Shown one piece after another: positions 15,707 to 24,634 of a DNA stretch of 64,000 bases (positions are counted from its first letter, which is position 1; every line of letters begins with the position of its first letter). Made by a program: the position numbers and the translations under genes. This stretch comes from Paractinoplanes tereljensis. Its GTDB lineage: Bacteria; Actinomycetota; Actinomycetes; Mycobacteriales; Micromonosporaceae. The notes under the pieces are model-generated. The model saw only the letters and a program-made list of their open reading frames with translations, was not told the origin of the DNA and made no database searches. Location: contig NZ_BOMY01000060.1 of assembly GCF_016862435.1 (NCBI RefSeq), forward strand, positions 1-64,000, given 5' to 3'.

Positions 15707-17326
15707 TCACATCTCATCCGGCATATCGATGCCGAGAAGATCCAGACCGACACGCAGGGTGGTCGCGGTGCGGTCGGCCAGGGTGATCCGGCTCGGCGAG
15801 CCGGTCACCCGGCAGGTCTCGTAGAAGCCGGAGAACGCCACCGCGAGGTCGTGCAGGTAACCGGCGAGCCGGTGCGGTTCGCGCTGCGCGACGGCGGCGT
15901 CCACGACGGACTCGAAACCGAGCAGCGCCAGGGCCAGCCGCCGCTCGGCCGGTTCGGTGAGGAAGACCGGCCCGCCGGGTTCGGCGGACCGCCGGAAGAT
16001 CGACCGGATCCGGGCGTACGCGTATTGCAGGTAGGGGCCGGTGTTGCCGGTGGAGGCCAGCATCCGGTCCCAGTCGAAGACGTAGTCCGAGCGCCGGTCG
16101 GAGGACAGGTCGGCGTACTTGATCGCGCCGATCCCGACCTCGGGCGTGCTGGTCCGCTGGTCGGCCTCGTCGAGCAGGGCGGAGAGCCGGACGTTGGCGC
16201 CGGACCGGGTCTTGAACATCTTGCCGTCGGTGCCGAGGATCGCGCCGAACTCGATGTGCTCGGCGGTGACCCCGTCGGGCAGCCAGCCGGCCAGCTCGGC
16301 CATCGCGAACACCATCCGGAAATGGGTCCGCTGCGGCGCGCCCACCACGTACAGCAGCCGGTTGGCCTTGATCTCCCGGACCCGGTGCCGGAGCGCGGCG
16401 AGGTCGGTCGCGGCGTACCCGAATCCGCCGTCGCTCTTGCGCACGATGAGCGGCAGCGGTTCGCCGTCCCGTCCGGTGAAGCCGGGCGGGAAGGCGCAGA
16501 GCGCGCCCTGGCTCTCCACCAGCAGGCCCTTCTCCTCCAGCTCGGCCAGCACCGACGCCAGCTGGTCCTGGTAGAAGCTCTCGCCGACGAAGTCGTCCGG
16601 CGCGAGGGTCACGCCGAGCCGGTCATAAACGGCCATGAAGTCCACCTCGGACTGCCCGACCAGCCGCTGCCACATCGTCCGCGTTGCCGGGTCACCGGAT
16701 TGCAGCGCCACCACCCGCAGCCGAGCCCGGGTCTGGAACTCCTCGTCGCCGTCGAACTTGGCCCGGGCCACCCGGTAGAAATCGGTCAGGTCGCCCAGCG
16801 AGTACCCGTCCCCGCCGACCTCCAGCAGGTGCTCGATGAGCATGCCGAACTGGGTGCCCCAGTCGCCCAGGTGGTTGACCCGCACCACGTCGTGCCCGGC
16901 GAAGGTGAACAGCCGGGCGAGGGCGTCGCCGATGACGGTCGACCGCAGGTGGCCGATCTGCAGTTCCTTGGCCACGTTGGGGCCGGAGTAGTCGATGACC
17001 ACCCGCTCGGGCGCGGCGGCGGGTGGGACGCCGAGCCGGTCGTCGAGCGCCTCGACCGCGGCCGCCAGCACCTCGTCGCGGACGGTCAGGTTGAGGAAGC
17101 CGGGGCCGGACAGTTCGACGTCGGCCAGGCCGGCCAGGTCGGCGGCCGCGACCACCTCGGCCGCGATGTCACGCGGCGGGCGGCCGAGGTGCCGGGCCAG
17201 CGCCAGGGCGGCCCCGGACTGGAAATCGGCGTGCTGCGACGCGCGCACGACCGGGTCGACGGTCGTGCCGGCCACCACGGCGAACGCCGCCGCCAGCCGG
17301 TCGGTAAGGAGAGCTTCGAGATTCAT
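15707..17326 (-). CDS. argS: arginyl-tRNA synthetase, E. coli-like type
   Basis: A 539-residue class I synthetase. The N-terminal additional domain covers about 1-105. The signature block reads NVAKELQIGHLRST (117-130), so the HIGH element is QIGH at 123-126 with the first His replaced. The next block NHLGDWGTQFGML is standard for bacterial ArgRS, KMSK is the degenerate GKMFKTRSG, and the C-terminal DALR anticodon domain is at about 420-539. Many actinobacteria use a different ArgRS with an HIGG-type motif as housekeeping enzyme; this form may be a second copy. The ATG at 17326 gives a family-like N-terminus. A structured leader lies upstream (17375-17449). Confidence 0.88.
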   Translation of the reverse strand: MNLEALLTDRLAAAFAVVAGTTVDPVVRASQHADFQSGAALALARHLGRPPRDIAAEVVAAADLAGLADVELSGPGFLNLTVRDEVLAAAVEALDDRLGVPPAAAPERVVIDYSGPNVAKELQIGHLRSTVIGDALARLFTFAGHDVVRVNHLGDWGTQFGMLIEHLLEVGGDGYSLGDLTDFYRVARAKFDGDEEFQTRARLRVVALQSGDPATRTMWQRLVGQSEVDFMAVYDRLGVTLAPDDFVGESFYQDQLASVLAELEEKGLLVESQGALCAFPPGFTGRDGEPLPLIVRKSDGGFGYAATDLAALRHRVREIKANRLLYVVGAPQRTHFRMVFAMAELAGWLPDGVTAEHIEFGAILGTDGKMFKTRSGANVRLSALLDEADQRTSTPEVGIGAIKYADLSSDRRSDYVFDWDRMLASTGNTGPYLQYAYARIRSIFRRSAEPGGPVFLTEPAERRLALALLGFESVVDAAVAQREPHRLAGYLHDLAVAFSGFYETCRVTGSPSRITLADRTATTLRVGLDLLGIDMPDEM

Positions 17327-17374
17327 CGGCAACCCATCGGGGAACACGCGGGTCGGCCGGATGAACAGAGATCA

Positions 17375-17449
17375 CCGGCGGGTTCGACCCGCCGGCGGAA
17401 AAGCAGACTTCAGCGGCGGTCGTCAGATCGCCGGCGTCGCTCGCTGAAG
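17375..17449 (-). promoter_or_regulatory. argS leader with two hairpins
   Basis: On the minus strand the first hairpin uses CTTCAGCG / CGCTGAAG (17449-17442 with 17415-17408). The second is a strong 9-bp stem, CCGGCGGGT with ACCCGCCGG, around a 3-nt loop (17395-17375). Parts of the first loop (CGCCGGCG-type sequence) could pair with the second stem. This looks like an attenuator-style leader, but no T-box sequence was recognised. Confidence 0.4.
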
Positions 17450-17475
17450 CTGTACATGTCAGGCACTGTAACAGG

Positions 17476-17922
17476 ATGAATCTGTGGGACGCGCGCGAGA
17501 AGGGCGTGCTGTCGTTGCCATCGGGGCGGCTGGTCCGCGGCCGTGGGCTGGGCCATCCGATGCCGTCCGGGCACCCGCCGACGTTCGGGGTCTACCTGCT
17601 CGGCTCGGAGCCACCGGAGTTCGGCTGGGAGTCGCGCTGGGTGCGCTGGCCGGACTTCCGGTTACCGGCCGACCCGGCGTACGCCCGGAAGGTTTTGACC
17701 GAAGCCCTGGCCCGCGCCGAGAGTGACCGGGTCGAGCTCGCCTGTTTCGGCGGTCGTGGGCGCACCGGAACCGCCCTGGCCTGCCTGGCCGTGCTGGACG
17801 GCGTGCCGGCCGGCGAGGCCGTCGCGTTCGTCCGCGAGCACTACCACCCGAAGGCCGTGGAGACCCCCTGGCAGCGCCGATTCGTGCGGCATTTCAACCC
17901 CTGGACGAAACACAGGCACTGA
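17476..17922 (+). CDS. protein-tyrosine-phosphatase-like protein
   Basis: A 148-residue cytoplasmic protein. The phosphatase loop C-x5-R is present as CFGGRGRTGTALACL (Cys about residue 93), fitting the dual-specificity/PTP fold although the common His before the Cys is Ala. A Trp-rich N-terminal part (WESRWVRWPDFRLP) and the upstream Asp in WPDF could provide the acid-loop Asp. It may dephosphorylate a protein or a small phosphate ester. It is divergent from argS with about 150 bp between starts. Confidence 0.75.
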   Translation: MNLWDAREKGVLSLPSGRLVRGRGLGHPMPSGHPPTFGVYLLGSEPPEFGWESRWVRWPDFRLPADPAYARKVLTEALARAESDRVELACFGGRGRTGTALACLAVLDGVPAGEAVAFVREHYHPKAVETPWQRRFVRHFNPWTKHRH

Positions 17923-17972
17923 TCAGAAGCTGCCATTACGCTGGGACCGCACGCCGACGCCCTGGGGGACCG

Positions 17973-18473
17973 ATGATCGTCGTGGAGCGCACGTTCACCG
18001 TGACAGCCGCCCCGGGCGTCGTGCTGGGCTACCTGCAGGACTACGCGAACGCGCAGGAATGGGATCCGTCGGCCCGGCGCACCAGCCGGGTCGACGCCGG
18101 GCCGATCACCCGGGGCACGCACTGGCGGCACATCCGCAAGCTGTTCGGGGTGACCACCGAGCTGCTCTACACGCTGATCACCGCCGAGCCGGGCCGGCTC
18201 GTCTTCCACGGCCGCAGCGAGAACGCCACCTGCGTCGAGACGGTCGTGCTGCACCCGGTGCCGGGCGGCACCGAGGTGACCTACCGGGTCGACCTGGAGC
18301 TGCACGGCCTGGCCAAACTGGCCACCCCGCTGCTGCGGGGCGAGTTCGAGAAACTCGCCACCGCCGGTGTCGGCGCGGTGACCGCGGCCCTCGAACCGGC
18401 CGCGGCCCGCCGCCGGCTCGGCGCCGCCACGCCGAGCCGGATGCCCACCCCCGCCGAAGAGACCGGCCTTTAG
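17973..18473 (+). CDS. SRPBCC family protein
   Basis: A 166-residue polyketide-cyclase/START-like protein. The start (IVVERTFTVTAAPGVVLGYL) and the middle strands (GRLVFHGRSENATCVETVVL, then GTEVTYRVDLELHG) match the ligand-binding SRPBCC fold, and a long C-terminal helix (LLRGEFEKLATAGVGAVTAAL) closes the pocket. The ligand is unknown. The ATG follows a GGGGGA site, and a TACGCT box lies near 17937. Its stop is 2 bp from the stop of the convergent methyltransferase gene. Confidence 0.8.
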   Translation: MIVVERTFTVTAAPGVVLGYLQDYANAQEWDPSARRTSRVDAGPITRGTHWRHIRKLFGVTTELLYTLITAEPGRLVFHGRSENATCVETVVLHPVPGGTEVTYRVDLELHGLAKLATPLLRGEFEKLATAGVGAVTAALEPAAARRRLGAATPSRMPTPAEETGL

Positions 18474-18475
18474 CT

Positions 18476-19279
18476 TCAGCGGACCGCCAGGACCTGCAGG
18501 TACGCCGACGGGATCTTGCAGGTGCCGTCAGTCGCCGAGTTGTACCGGGCGGCCAGCTCGACCAGGTCGTCGTAGAGCGGCTTACTGTCCGCGCCGAGCG
18601 CCTCGAACGCCTTCAGGGTCGGGCCGTAGTGCGCGCGGAAGTAATCGGCGAAGTGCTCGGCCGACTCGAAGCGGAAGACGAAGACCCTCGGGATCAGGTG
18701 CAACTCGCGCACCCGGCCGCCGAGCAGCTCCCGGACCCGGGCCTCGCTGCCCCACTCGACCGGGCCGCGGATGCCGGCCGGCGGCGGCACCCGGCGGCCC
18801 ACCGTCCGGAACATCTCGCCGATGAAGCCGTCCGGGGTCCAGTTCGCCATCGCGATCGTGCCGCCCGGCCGGCACACCCGCACCAGTTCGGCCGCGACCT
18901 TCTCCTGGTCGGGCGCGAACATGGCGCCGACGACCGAGAGCACCGCGTCGTGCTCGCCGTCGTCGCAGGGCAGGTTCTCGGCGTCGGCCACCTTGAAGTC
19001 GATCGCCAGGTGCTCGGCGGCGGCCCGGTCCCGGCCCCGGGCGAGCAGCTCGGGCACGTAGTCGGTGGCGACCACCCGGCAGCCGCAGCGGGCGGCCGCG
19101 ATCGCCGCGTTGCCGGTGCCGGCCGCGACGTCCAGCACCCGGCTACCGGCCGACAGGTCGGCGGCCTGCACGAGTTCCTCGGCGATCGGCTGGATGAGTG
19201 CGGCCACGGCGCCGTAGTCGCCGCTGGCCCAGGTCTTCTGCTGCTTGGCCTTGAGTCCGTCCAGTACGAGTTCCGTCAT
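18476..19279 (-). CDS. class I SAM-dependent methyltransferase
   Basis: A 267-residue cytoplasmic methyltransferase of the UbiE/COQ5-like type. Motif I VLDVAAGTGNAAIAAA (residues about 48-63) binds S-adenosylmethionine; motif II reads KVADAENLPCDDGEHDAV, motif III includes LVRVCRPGGTIAMANW. The substrate is unknown. The ATG at 19279 lies six bases after TAGCGT (19291-19286 on the minus strand), so it is probably leaderless. That -10 box overlaps the stop codon of the LuxR-ATPase gene 5' to it, so the methyltransferase has its own promoter inside the end of the regulator gene. Confidence 0.85.
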   Translation of the reverse strand: MTELVLDGLKAKQQKTWASGDYGAVAALIQPIAEELVQAADLSAGSRVLDVAAGTGNAAIAAARCGCRVVATDYVPELLARGRDRAAAEHLAIDFKVADAENLPCDDGEHDAVLSVVGAMFAPDQEKVAAELVRVCRPGGTIAMANWTPDGFIGEMFRTVGRRVPPPAGIRGPVEWGSEARVRELLGGRVRELHLIPRVFVFRFESAEHFADYFRAHYGPTLKAFEALGADSKPLYDDLVELAARYNSATDGTCKIPSAYLQVLAVR

Positions 19280-19289
19280 GCCTTCGACG

Positions 19290-21893
19290 CTAGGAATCCC
19301 CGGTCCCCGGCACATGGGGAGAGCTCCCTATGTTGAGGCGGTGGGCCGCAGCTGCCGCCTGGCCGCGCGTCGACACCCCGAGCTTCGCCAGCACCGCCGA
19401 GACGTGATGGTCGACGGTCTTGGCCGACAGGGTCAGCCGGGCCGCGATGCCGGCGTTGCTCAGCCCCTCGGCCAGCAGGGCGAGGACCTCCCGCTGGCGG
19501 CCGGTCAGCCCGGTCGGGTCGGCCGCGGTGGCCGGGCGCGGACCGCGCGGCACCGGCAGTCCCCGCTCGCGCAGGGTGGCCCGCAACCGCCGGGCGGCCG
19601 GCACCGCACCGAGCCGGTCATAGATCCGCAGCGCCGCGGCCGGGTCCCCGGCCGACAGCGCCTCGGCCTCCGGGTACGGGCAACCCCGCTCCCGCCACCA
19701 GGCCGCCGCCCGCTGCCACTCCCCCGCGATGACCAGCCGGTACGGCTCGGCCGCACCCGGCGGCGGCGCGTCCAGGACGCCGCACCGCCACAGCCAGAAC
19801 GCCAGCTCGCCGAGGAACCACGCCTGCCCGGCCTGCCGCCCGCCCCGTTCGGCCACGGCCAGGCCGCGGCGCGCCTCGGCGGCGGCCCGCTCGTCGTCGC
19901 CGGCCAGCCAGTACAGCTCGGCGAGCAGGACCGCGGCCGGCCCGACGAACTGGATCTCGCCGCCCCGGTAGGCCCGGTCGGCCGCGTCCCGCGCCTCGTC
20001 GAGCAATCCCGATTCGCCCAGCCGGGCCCGCACGGTGAGGCGGACGGCGGTCGCCGGGACCAGCGACGGGCCCGGCACCGGCGGCCCGGCCAGGGCCTGC
20101 TCGGCGTCGTCGAGGGCGGCCCGCCAGTCACCGCGGAACAACTCCAGGCGGGCCCGGTGCCCGAGCACGTGCCGGGTGTAACCGTCCAGGTCGCGGGCGG
20201 CCAGGAACGCGACCATCCGGTCGAACGTCGACTCGGCGGTGGCGAAGTCGCAGGCGTCCACCGCACTGGTGGCGAGGTTGACCAGGGCCCGGCCGGCGTG
20301 GTCGTCGAGCCCGGCCGCGGCGGCCAGTTCGTGGGCGCGTTCCAGCTCGGCGATCCCGGCCCGGTCGCCGGCGTTCCACCGGGCCGAACCGATGTTGACC
20401 ATGGCGTGCAGCTCGGTGTCCCGGTCGCCGGTCAGCAGGGCCAGCTCCAGCGCCCGGCGGCCCCAGGAGATCGCCTCCGGCAGCTCACCGGCCAGCATGA
20501 AAAGCTGCGACAGATTGCTGTACGCGGCGGCCAGCTCCCGGCCGGGCGGCACCGCCTCGAGCACCTGGACCGCTCGCCAGGCCGCCGCGCGGGCCTCGTC
20601 CGGGCGCCCGTTCCACCAGAGCAGCCGGGACACCCAGCGCAGGTCGCCGCCCACCCCCAGCGGATCGGCCAGTTGTTCGCGCAGGGCCAGGGCCTGCCGC
20701 CAGGCCTCGATCGACTCGGCGCTGAGACCACCGTGGTAGCTGGCCGACGCGTACTCCTCCAGCAGGTCGGCGCGGTCGGCCGGCGGATGGCCGGCCAGCA
20801 GCGGCAACGCGGTCGCGTAGTGGGCGGCGGCCTGCCGGTAGGCGCCGACCGCGGCGGCCCGGCGGGCGGCCACCGGCGCCCAGCGCCGGACGGCCTCGGC
20901 GTCGGCGGCGTGATGGGCGTGGTGCACGAGACGGGCCGGGTCGACGCCGGGGCGGGCGGTCAGCGCGGCGAGGACCTCGGCGTGCAGGGCCATCCGGCGT
21001 ACCGGGGAAAGCGATTCCTCCACCGCCCGCCGCAGCAACTCGTGCCGGAAGGCGACGCCGTCGCCTTTCGCGCCGAGGATCCCGCCGGCCAGGCACGCGT
21101 CGACGGCGGCGGCCCGGCCGGCCAGCAGCTCCGCCGACGTGTACGCCGGGACCACCGAGACCAGGCGGGCCACGTCCCGGGCCGGTTCGTCCAGTGTGGC
21201 CAGCCGGGACAGCACCAGGTCGCGGACGGTGGGCGGGACACCCTCGGTGCGGGCCGCCAGCACCTCGGTGACCAGCAGTGGGTTACCGCCGGTCACGGCG
21301 TGCACGTCGGTGGCGTCCCGGCCCGCCCGGCGGGTCAGCTCGGCCACCGCCGCCGCGGAGAGCGGCGGCAGGCTCACCCGCCGGGTGCGGTCGCGCGGAA
21401 GTCCGGCGAGGACGGTCCGTAGCCGGTGGTCGGGGGCGATCTCGTCGTCCCGGTAGGTGATGAACAGCAGTGCCCGGCACAGCGCGAGCCGGCGGCCGAG
21501 GAACGCGACCATGTCGAGGGTCGCCTCGTCGGCCCAGTGCAGGTCCTCCAGCACCACGACCGGGCGGGCGGCCTGCGGCGGGCGGTCGAGCGCGGTGAGG
21601 AACAGGTCGAACACCTCGCCCCGGGGTGCGTCGGCGATCCGGTCGCGCAGGCGCCCGCCGAGCGCGCGGGCGATGTCGTGCAGCGGGCCCAGCGCCCGCG
21701 GCGTGAGCAGCGGATCGCAGGCGCCCCACACCACGTGCGCGCGCGGGCCGGCCGCCTCGGCGAACGCGGCCGCCAGGGCCGACTTGCCGGCGCCGGCCTC
21801 GCCGCTGACGACCGCGACCCGGCCACCGGCGGCGCTCTCGGCCAGCAGGCGGCCGAGGGCGGCCAGTTCGTCGTCGCGTTCCAGCAGGTCCAT
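19290..21893 (-). CDS. LuxR-family ATPase regulator (LAL type)
   Basis: An 867-residue large regulator. It begins with an STAND-type ATPase: Walker A SGEAGAGKS at 30-38 and Walker B VVVLEDLHWADEA near 105. A central TPR-like helical array (about 350-780) follows, and the C-terminal LuxR helix-turn-helix (about 800-860) reads LTGRQREVLALLAEGLSNAG, then TVDHHVSAVLAKLGV. LAL proteins activate transcription after nucleotide and effector binding. Its neighbour the methyltransferase begins immediately after, and may be a target. The TAACCT box 8 bases before the ATG suggests a very short leader. Confidence 0.9.
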   Translation of the reverse strand: MDLLERDDELAALGRLLAESAAGGRVAVVSGEAGAGKSALAAAFAEAAGPRAHVVWGACDPLLTPRALGPLHDIARALGGRLRDRIADAPRGEVFDLFLTALDRPPQAARPVVVLEDLHWADEATLDMVAFLGRRLALCRALLFITYRDDEIAPDHRLRTVLAGLPRDRTRRVSLPPLSAAAVAELTRRAGRDATDVHAVTGGNPLLVTEVLAARTEGVPPTVRDLVLSRLATLDEPARDVARLVSVVPAYTSAELLAGRAAAVDACLAGGILGAKGDGVAFRHELLRRAVEESLSPVRRMALHAEVLAALTARPGVDPARLVHHAHHAADAEAVRRWAPVAARRAAAVGAYRQAAAHYATALPLLAGHPPADRADLLEEYASASYHGGLSAESIEAWRQALALREQLADPLGVGGDLRWVSRLLWWNGRPDEARAAAWRAVQVLEAVPPGRELAAAYSNLSQLFMLAGELPEAISWGRRALELALLTGDRDTELHAMVNIGSARWNAGDRAGIAELERAHELAAAAGLDDHAGRALVNLATSAVDACDFATAESTFDRMVAFLAARDLDGYTRHVLGHRARLELFRGDWRAALDDAEQALAGPPVPGPSLVPATAVRLTVRARLGESGLLDEARDAADRAYRGGEIQFVGPAAVLLAELYWLAGDDERAAAEARRGLAVAERGGRQAGQAWFLGELAFWLWRCGVLDAPPPGAAEPYRLVIAGEWQRAAAWWRERGCPYPEAEALSAGDPAAALRIYDRLGAVPAARRLRATLRERGLPVPRGPRPATAADPTGLTGRQREVLALLAEGLSNAGIAARLTLSAKTVDHHVSAVLAKLGVSTRGQAAAAAHRLNIGSSPHVPGTGDS

Positions 21894-21930
21894 CGAGGGC
21901 CAGGTTAGGCGCTGCCGGCCGACGGCGGAA

Positions 21931-22503
21931 TCACGCTCGCAGCGGAACTCCGACCTGATCGACGGTGGTCAACCCGAATGCTTCCTCGACCAGGTCAAGG
22001 GCCCGGAGCCAGGGAAATTTACGGGGATCGTTCTGGCCCGGCGGCAGCGGCTCCCAGCCGTCCTCCGGACCGAACAGCACCCGCACCCCCTCCGACCGCA
22101 GGTCGTCGATCGCCCGCCGGAACGGCAGCCGCGCGGCGAGCGCCGAGTTGACCGCCGGCACCACCACGGTCGGCACCCCGCGCCCGATGACCTCGGCCAC
22201 CGAGGAGAGCGGGTAGGTGTCCGCGATCCCCGCGGCCAGCTTGTTGATCGTGTTGAACGTCGCCGGCGCCACGATCAGCCCGTCGGCCGGCGGCGAGATC
22301 CGCCGCCCGTCCGGCGCGAACTTGTAGGTGGTGCGCACCGGTTTCCCGCTGGCCCGGGCGACCTCGGACTTCTCGAAGAAATCGAGCCCGCTCTGGGTAG
22401 CCGTCACATCCACCGACCACCCGCGGCGGGTGGCCTCCTGGATGAGCCCGACAACGCCATTGGCCGCTCCGCCGCCACAAACCACGATCCGCAAGTCACC
22501 CAT
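21931..22503 (-). CDS. flavoprotein, phosphopantothenoylcysteine decarboxylase-like
   Basis: A 190-residue protein of the HFCD flavoprotein family (PPC decarboxylase/EpiD fold). Visible features are the N-terminal VVCGGGAANGVVGLIQEA, the VTATQSG segment, PPADGLIVAPATFNTINKLA (the PxxN-type substrate or flavin clamp) and IADTYPLS. As a stand-alone short domain it is unlikely to be the CoaBC enzyme itself; family members decarboxylate peptidyl-cysteines or related thiols. The ATG at 22503 starts the fold directly. It lies 35 bp downstream of the MarR gene and could be its target. Confidence 0.75.
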   Translation of the reverse strand: MGDLRIVVCGGGAANGVVGLIQEATRRGWSVDVTATQSGLDFFEKSEVARASGKPVRTTYKFAPDGRRISPPADGLIVAPATFNTINKLAAGIADTYPLSSVAEVIGRGVPTVVVPAVNSALAARLPFRRAIDDLRSEGVRVLFGPEDGWEPLPPGQNDPRKFPWLRALDLVEEAFGLTTVDQVGVPLRA

Positions 22504-22538
22504 AGCTTCCGATTGTGACGCACAGCACAGCCCCATGG

Positions 22539-22952
22539 TCACTTACGCGGCGACAAACTTCCGCTCAGGTCGTCGACGAAGGTCGCCAAATGGCGTTCCA
22601 GCTCCTCATCGGCCGGCAGGCCGGCCTGGACGGCGTCGGAGATGCGCTGGTGCAGGCGGTGGCCCCGGGGTGTGAGGTAGGCGCGGACGCGGCGGCGGTC
22701 GGCGTCGTCGGTGCGGCGGTGGAGCAGGTTGCCGTCTACCAGGTGGTCGACCAGGCGGGTGAGGCTGCCGGGAGGCAGGAAGGCACCGTCGGCCAGCTCG
22801 GTCATGAAGTGACCTTGGCCGTCGGCCAGCAGGGAGATCACCCGCCAGGCGTCGAGGCTCTGCCCCTCCTCGGCCAGGATCGCGGCGAGGCGGCGGGCCA
22901 TCAGGCGTTCGGCTCGGGTCAGCAACTGCATCAGGTCCGCGGATCGACGCAT
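22539..22952 (-). CDS. MarR-family transcriptional regulator
   Basis: A 137-residue winged-helix regulator. The helices LDAWRVISLLADGQGHFMTE and PPGSLTRLVDHLVDGNLLHR with the wing DDADRRRVRAYLTPRG are characteristic of MarR. It would bind DNA as a dimer and respond to a phenolic or other small ligand. The ATG follows AAGGAGA at good distance. The flavoprotein gene follows on the same strand, 35 bp away, and the two probably form one transcript. Confidence 0.85.
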   Translation of the reverse strand: MRRSADLMQLLTRAERLMARRLAAILAEEGQSLDAWRVISLLADGQGHFMTELADGAFLPPGSLTRLVDHLVDGNLLHRRTDDADRRRVRAYLTPRGHRLHQRISDAVQAGLPADEELERHLATFVDDLSGSLSPRK

Positions 22953-23105
22953 GGCTCTCCTTGATCCCCGCGCGTGCCGCCATGCTACCGAGCCGATGCG
23001 GGCGGGCTTTCTTTTTGCATTGATGTTCTTGACCGCGAGGTGCCCGATGCACGACGCTCTCCCAAAAGGAAACGTCGTTACGTCTAGGGAAACCGAGGCT
23101 CTCGT

Positions 23106-24041
23106 ATGGTCCTTCGTCTCAGTCGCCGGGGAGCGGTTGCCGCCGCCGTCGGCACCCTCCTCGCAGGCGTCCTCGTCAGCCCCGCGCCGGCTTCGGCCGC
23201 TACCGTCTACACCGCCACCACCTCATACGGCTCGACGATCAACGGTGATCCGGCCGACATCTACTACCCGGTGACGTCCGCGTCGCACAAGGACTGGCCG
23301 GTCGTCCTGCTGCTGCAAGGCGCCGATGTGGACAAGGGCTTCTACTCGGGCTTCGCCCAGAAGGTCGCGTCGTACGGCTTCGTCGTGGCCGTGCCCAACC
23401 ACACCCGCACCGTCTCCGACGCGACCGGCCTGTTCGCCGACGCGCTCGAGGCCAACTGGACCGTCGACTGGGCTTCCTCGGAAGACAGCCGGAGTGGCTC
23501 GCCGCTGAAGGGCCAGATCGACTCCGGCAAGCTGCTGCTGGCCGGGCACTCGTTCGGCGGTGCGGCCGGCCTCGGCGTCACCACCGGCCTGTCGATCACC
23601 CCGTTCACCAGCTCGATCGCGATCGCCCCGTCGGAACTCAAGGCGGCCGCGTTCTACGGCACCAACAACGCCATCCCGGACACCTCGATCGTGCTGCCGG
23701 TGCTGAACAACGTGCCGGTCGCCCTCATTCAGGGCAGCGTCGACGGCATCGGCAGCCCGCAGGACAGCCTCACCACCTACTACCTGCTGGCCGGAACCCC
23801 GAAGCTGTTCGTCAGCGTCACCGGCGCCAACCACTACGGCATCACCAACGCGCAGAACCCGGCCGGGGCCATCCCCGACGGCTCGGCGCAGACCCTGGCC
23901 CAGGCCACCGCGGTCGAGACGATCGGCCGGTGGACGGCCCAGTTCCTGCTGGCCCAACTGGGTGACAGCGCCGCCAAGGCGTACGTCTACGGCGGCGGCG
24001 ACCCGGCCGACACCAACGTCGAGACCAAGTACTGGAAGTAA
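23106..24041 (+). CDS. secreted alpha/beta hydrolase (chlorophyllase/PET-hydrolase-like)
   Basis: A 311-residue exported esterase-like protein. The N-terminus has a twin-arginine-like RR and an Ala-rich signal ending ASA (about residue 31). The fold follows with WPVVLLLQGADV, the nucleophile elbow GHSFGG, an acid near VALIQGSVDGIG and a His in VTGANHYGI. It resembles dienelactone-hydrolase/chlorophyllase-type esterases. The substrate is unknown; it acts outside the cell. It ends before a strong shared terminator, and stands alone. Confidence 0.8.
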   Translation: MVLRLSRRGAVAAAVGTLLAGVLVSPAPASAATVYTATTSYGSTINGDPADIYYPVTSASHKDWPVVLLLQGADVDKGFYSGFAQKVASYGFVVAVPNHTRTVSDATGLFADALEANWTVDWASSEDSRSGSPLKGQIDSGKLLLAGHSFGGAAGLGVTTGLSITPFTSSIAIAPSELKAAAFYGTNNAIPDTSIVLPVLNNVPVALIQGSVDGIGSPQDSLTTYYLLAGTPKLFVSVTGANHYGITNAQNPAGAIPDGSAQTLAQATAVETIGRWTAQFLLAQLGDSAAKAYVYGGGDPADTNVETKYWK

Positions 24042-24047
24042 GCGGTG

Positions 24048-24071
24048 GGGGCGCGCCGACCCGCGCCCCCG
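24048..24071. terminator. bidirectional terminator
   Basis: Stem GGGGGCGCG (24048-24056) with CGCGCCCCC (24063-24071), 6-nt loop, between convergent genes. It ends with GTTCG rather than a long T-run. Confidence 0.65.
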
Positions 24072-24075
24072 TTCG

Positions 24076-24501
24076 TCAGCAGGCCGCCTGGGCGTACGCC
24101 GGCCGGCCCGCCGATCGGCAGCCGTACCAGTACTCGCGGCGCCCGTCGACGTTGACCAGCATCACGTCCGAGGCGGACGAGTAATTGAGCGGAGTGACCC
24201 GGCCGAGACTGCCGGAGGCCGTCCAAGTCAGGACGACACTCGCCCCGGAGGTCCGATAGGTGAACGGGTACTGACTCTGCACCGGCCAGGCCGTGCGGCT
24301 CGGGATGAAGCCCCGGCGGAACCCGGTGCCGGTCGTCGACTCGAAGGACCAGATGTTCGACGGCGTGTACTGATCCTCCCCCTGATGGAACCAGATCCGG
24401 GTGCCCGGCGGCGCCGCCTGAGCCGCGGCCGGCGCCCACGAGAACACCCCCACCATCAGGATGAGAATGGTGACCATTCGGCCGGTAAATTTAGCGCTCA
24501 T
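24076..24501 (-). CDS. small secreted protein, unknown
   Basis: A 141-residue protein with a signal peptide (MVTILILMVGVFSWAPAAAQA, cleavage near residue 29). The mature part is Trp/Tyr/Ser-rich with alternating hydrophobic residues (SNIWSFESTTGTGFRRGFIP) and two cysteines near the end, so a beta-rich, disulfide-linked extracellular domain is likely. I do not recognise the family. The ATG at 24501 starts the signal peptide. It is divergent from the secreted protein at 24635. Confidence 0.65.
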   Translation of the reverse strand: MSAKFTGRMVTILILMVGVFSWAPAAAQAAPPGTRIWFHQGEDQYTPSNIWSFESTTGTGFRRGFIPSRTAWPVQSQYPFTYRTSGASVVLTWTASGSLGRVTPLNYSSASDVMLVNVDGRREYWYGCRSAGRPAYAQAAC

Positions 24502-24634
24502 ACCCTAATCCGCCCCTCTTAATTTGCTTGCTGCCAGTCAATTTGTGCATCATTTACCGGGATACCGAAAGGCGCCTCACACCTTCGGAGTACTCACGTA
24601 GCCGCAGGTCGGCCCGGTGTGGTCAGCTCTGCGC

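Noticed and set aside
17327..17475. T-box riboswitch before argS
   Set aside because: No conserved T-box sequence was seen; only general hairpins were noted.
19245..21422. Long plus-strand frame opposite the LuxR-ATPase gene
   Set aside because: It has no recognisable domain, while the opposite strand encodes Walker motifs and a LuxR helix-turn-helix.
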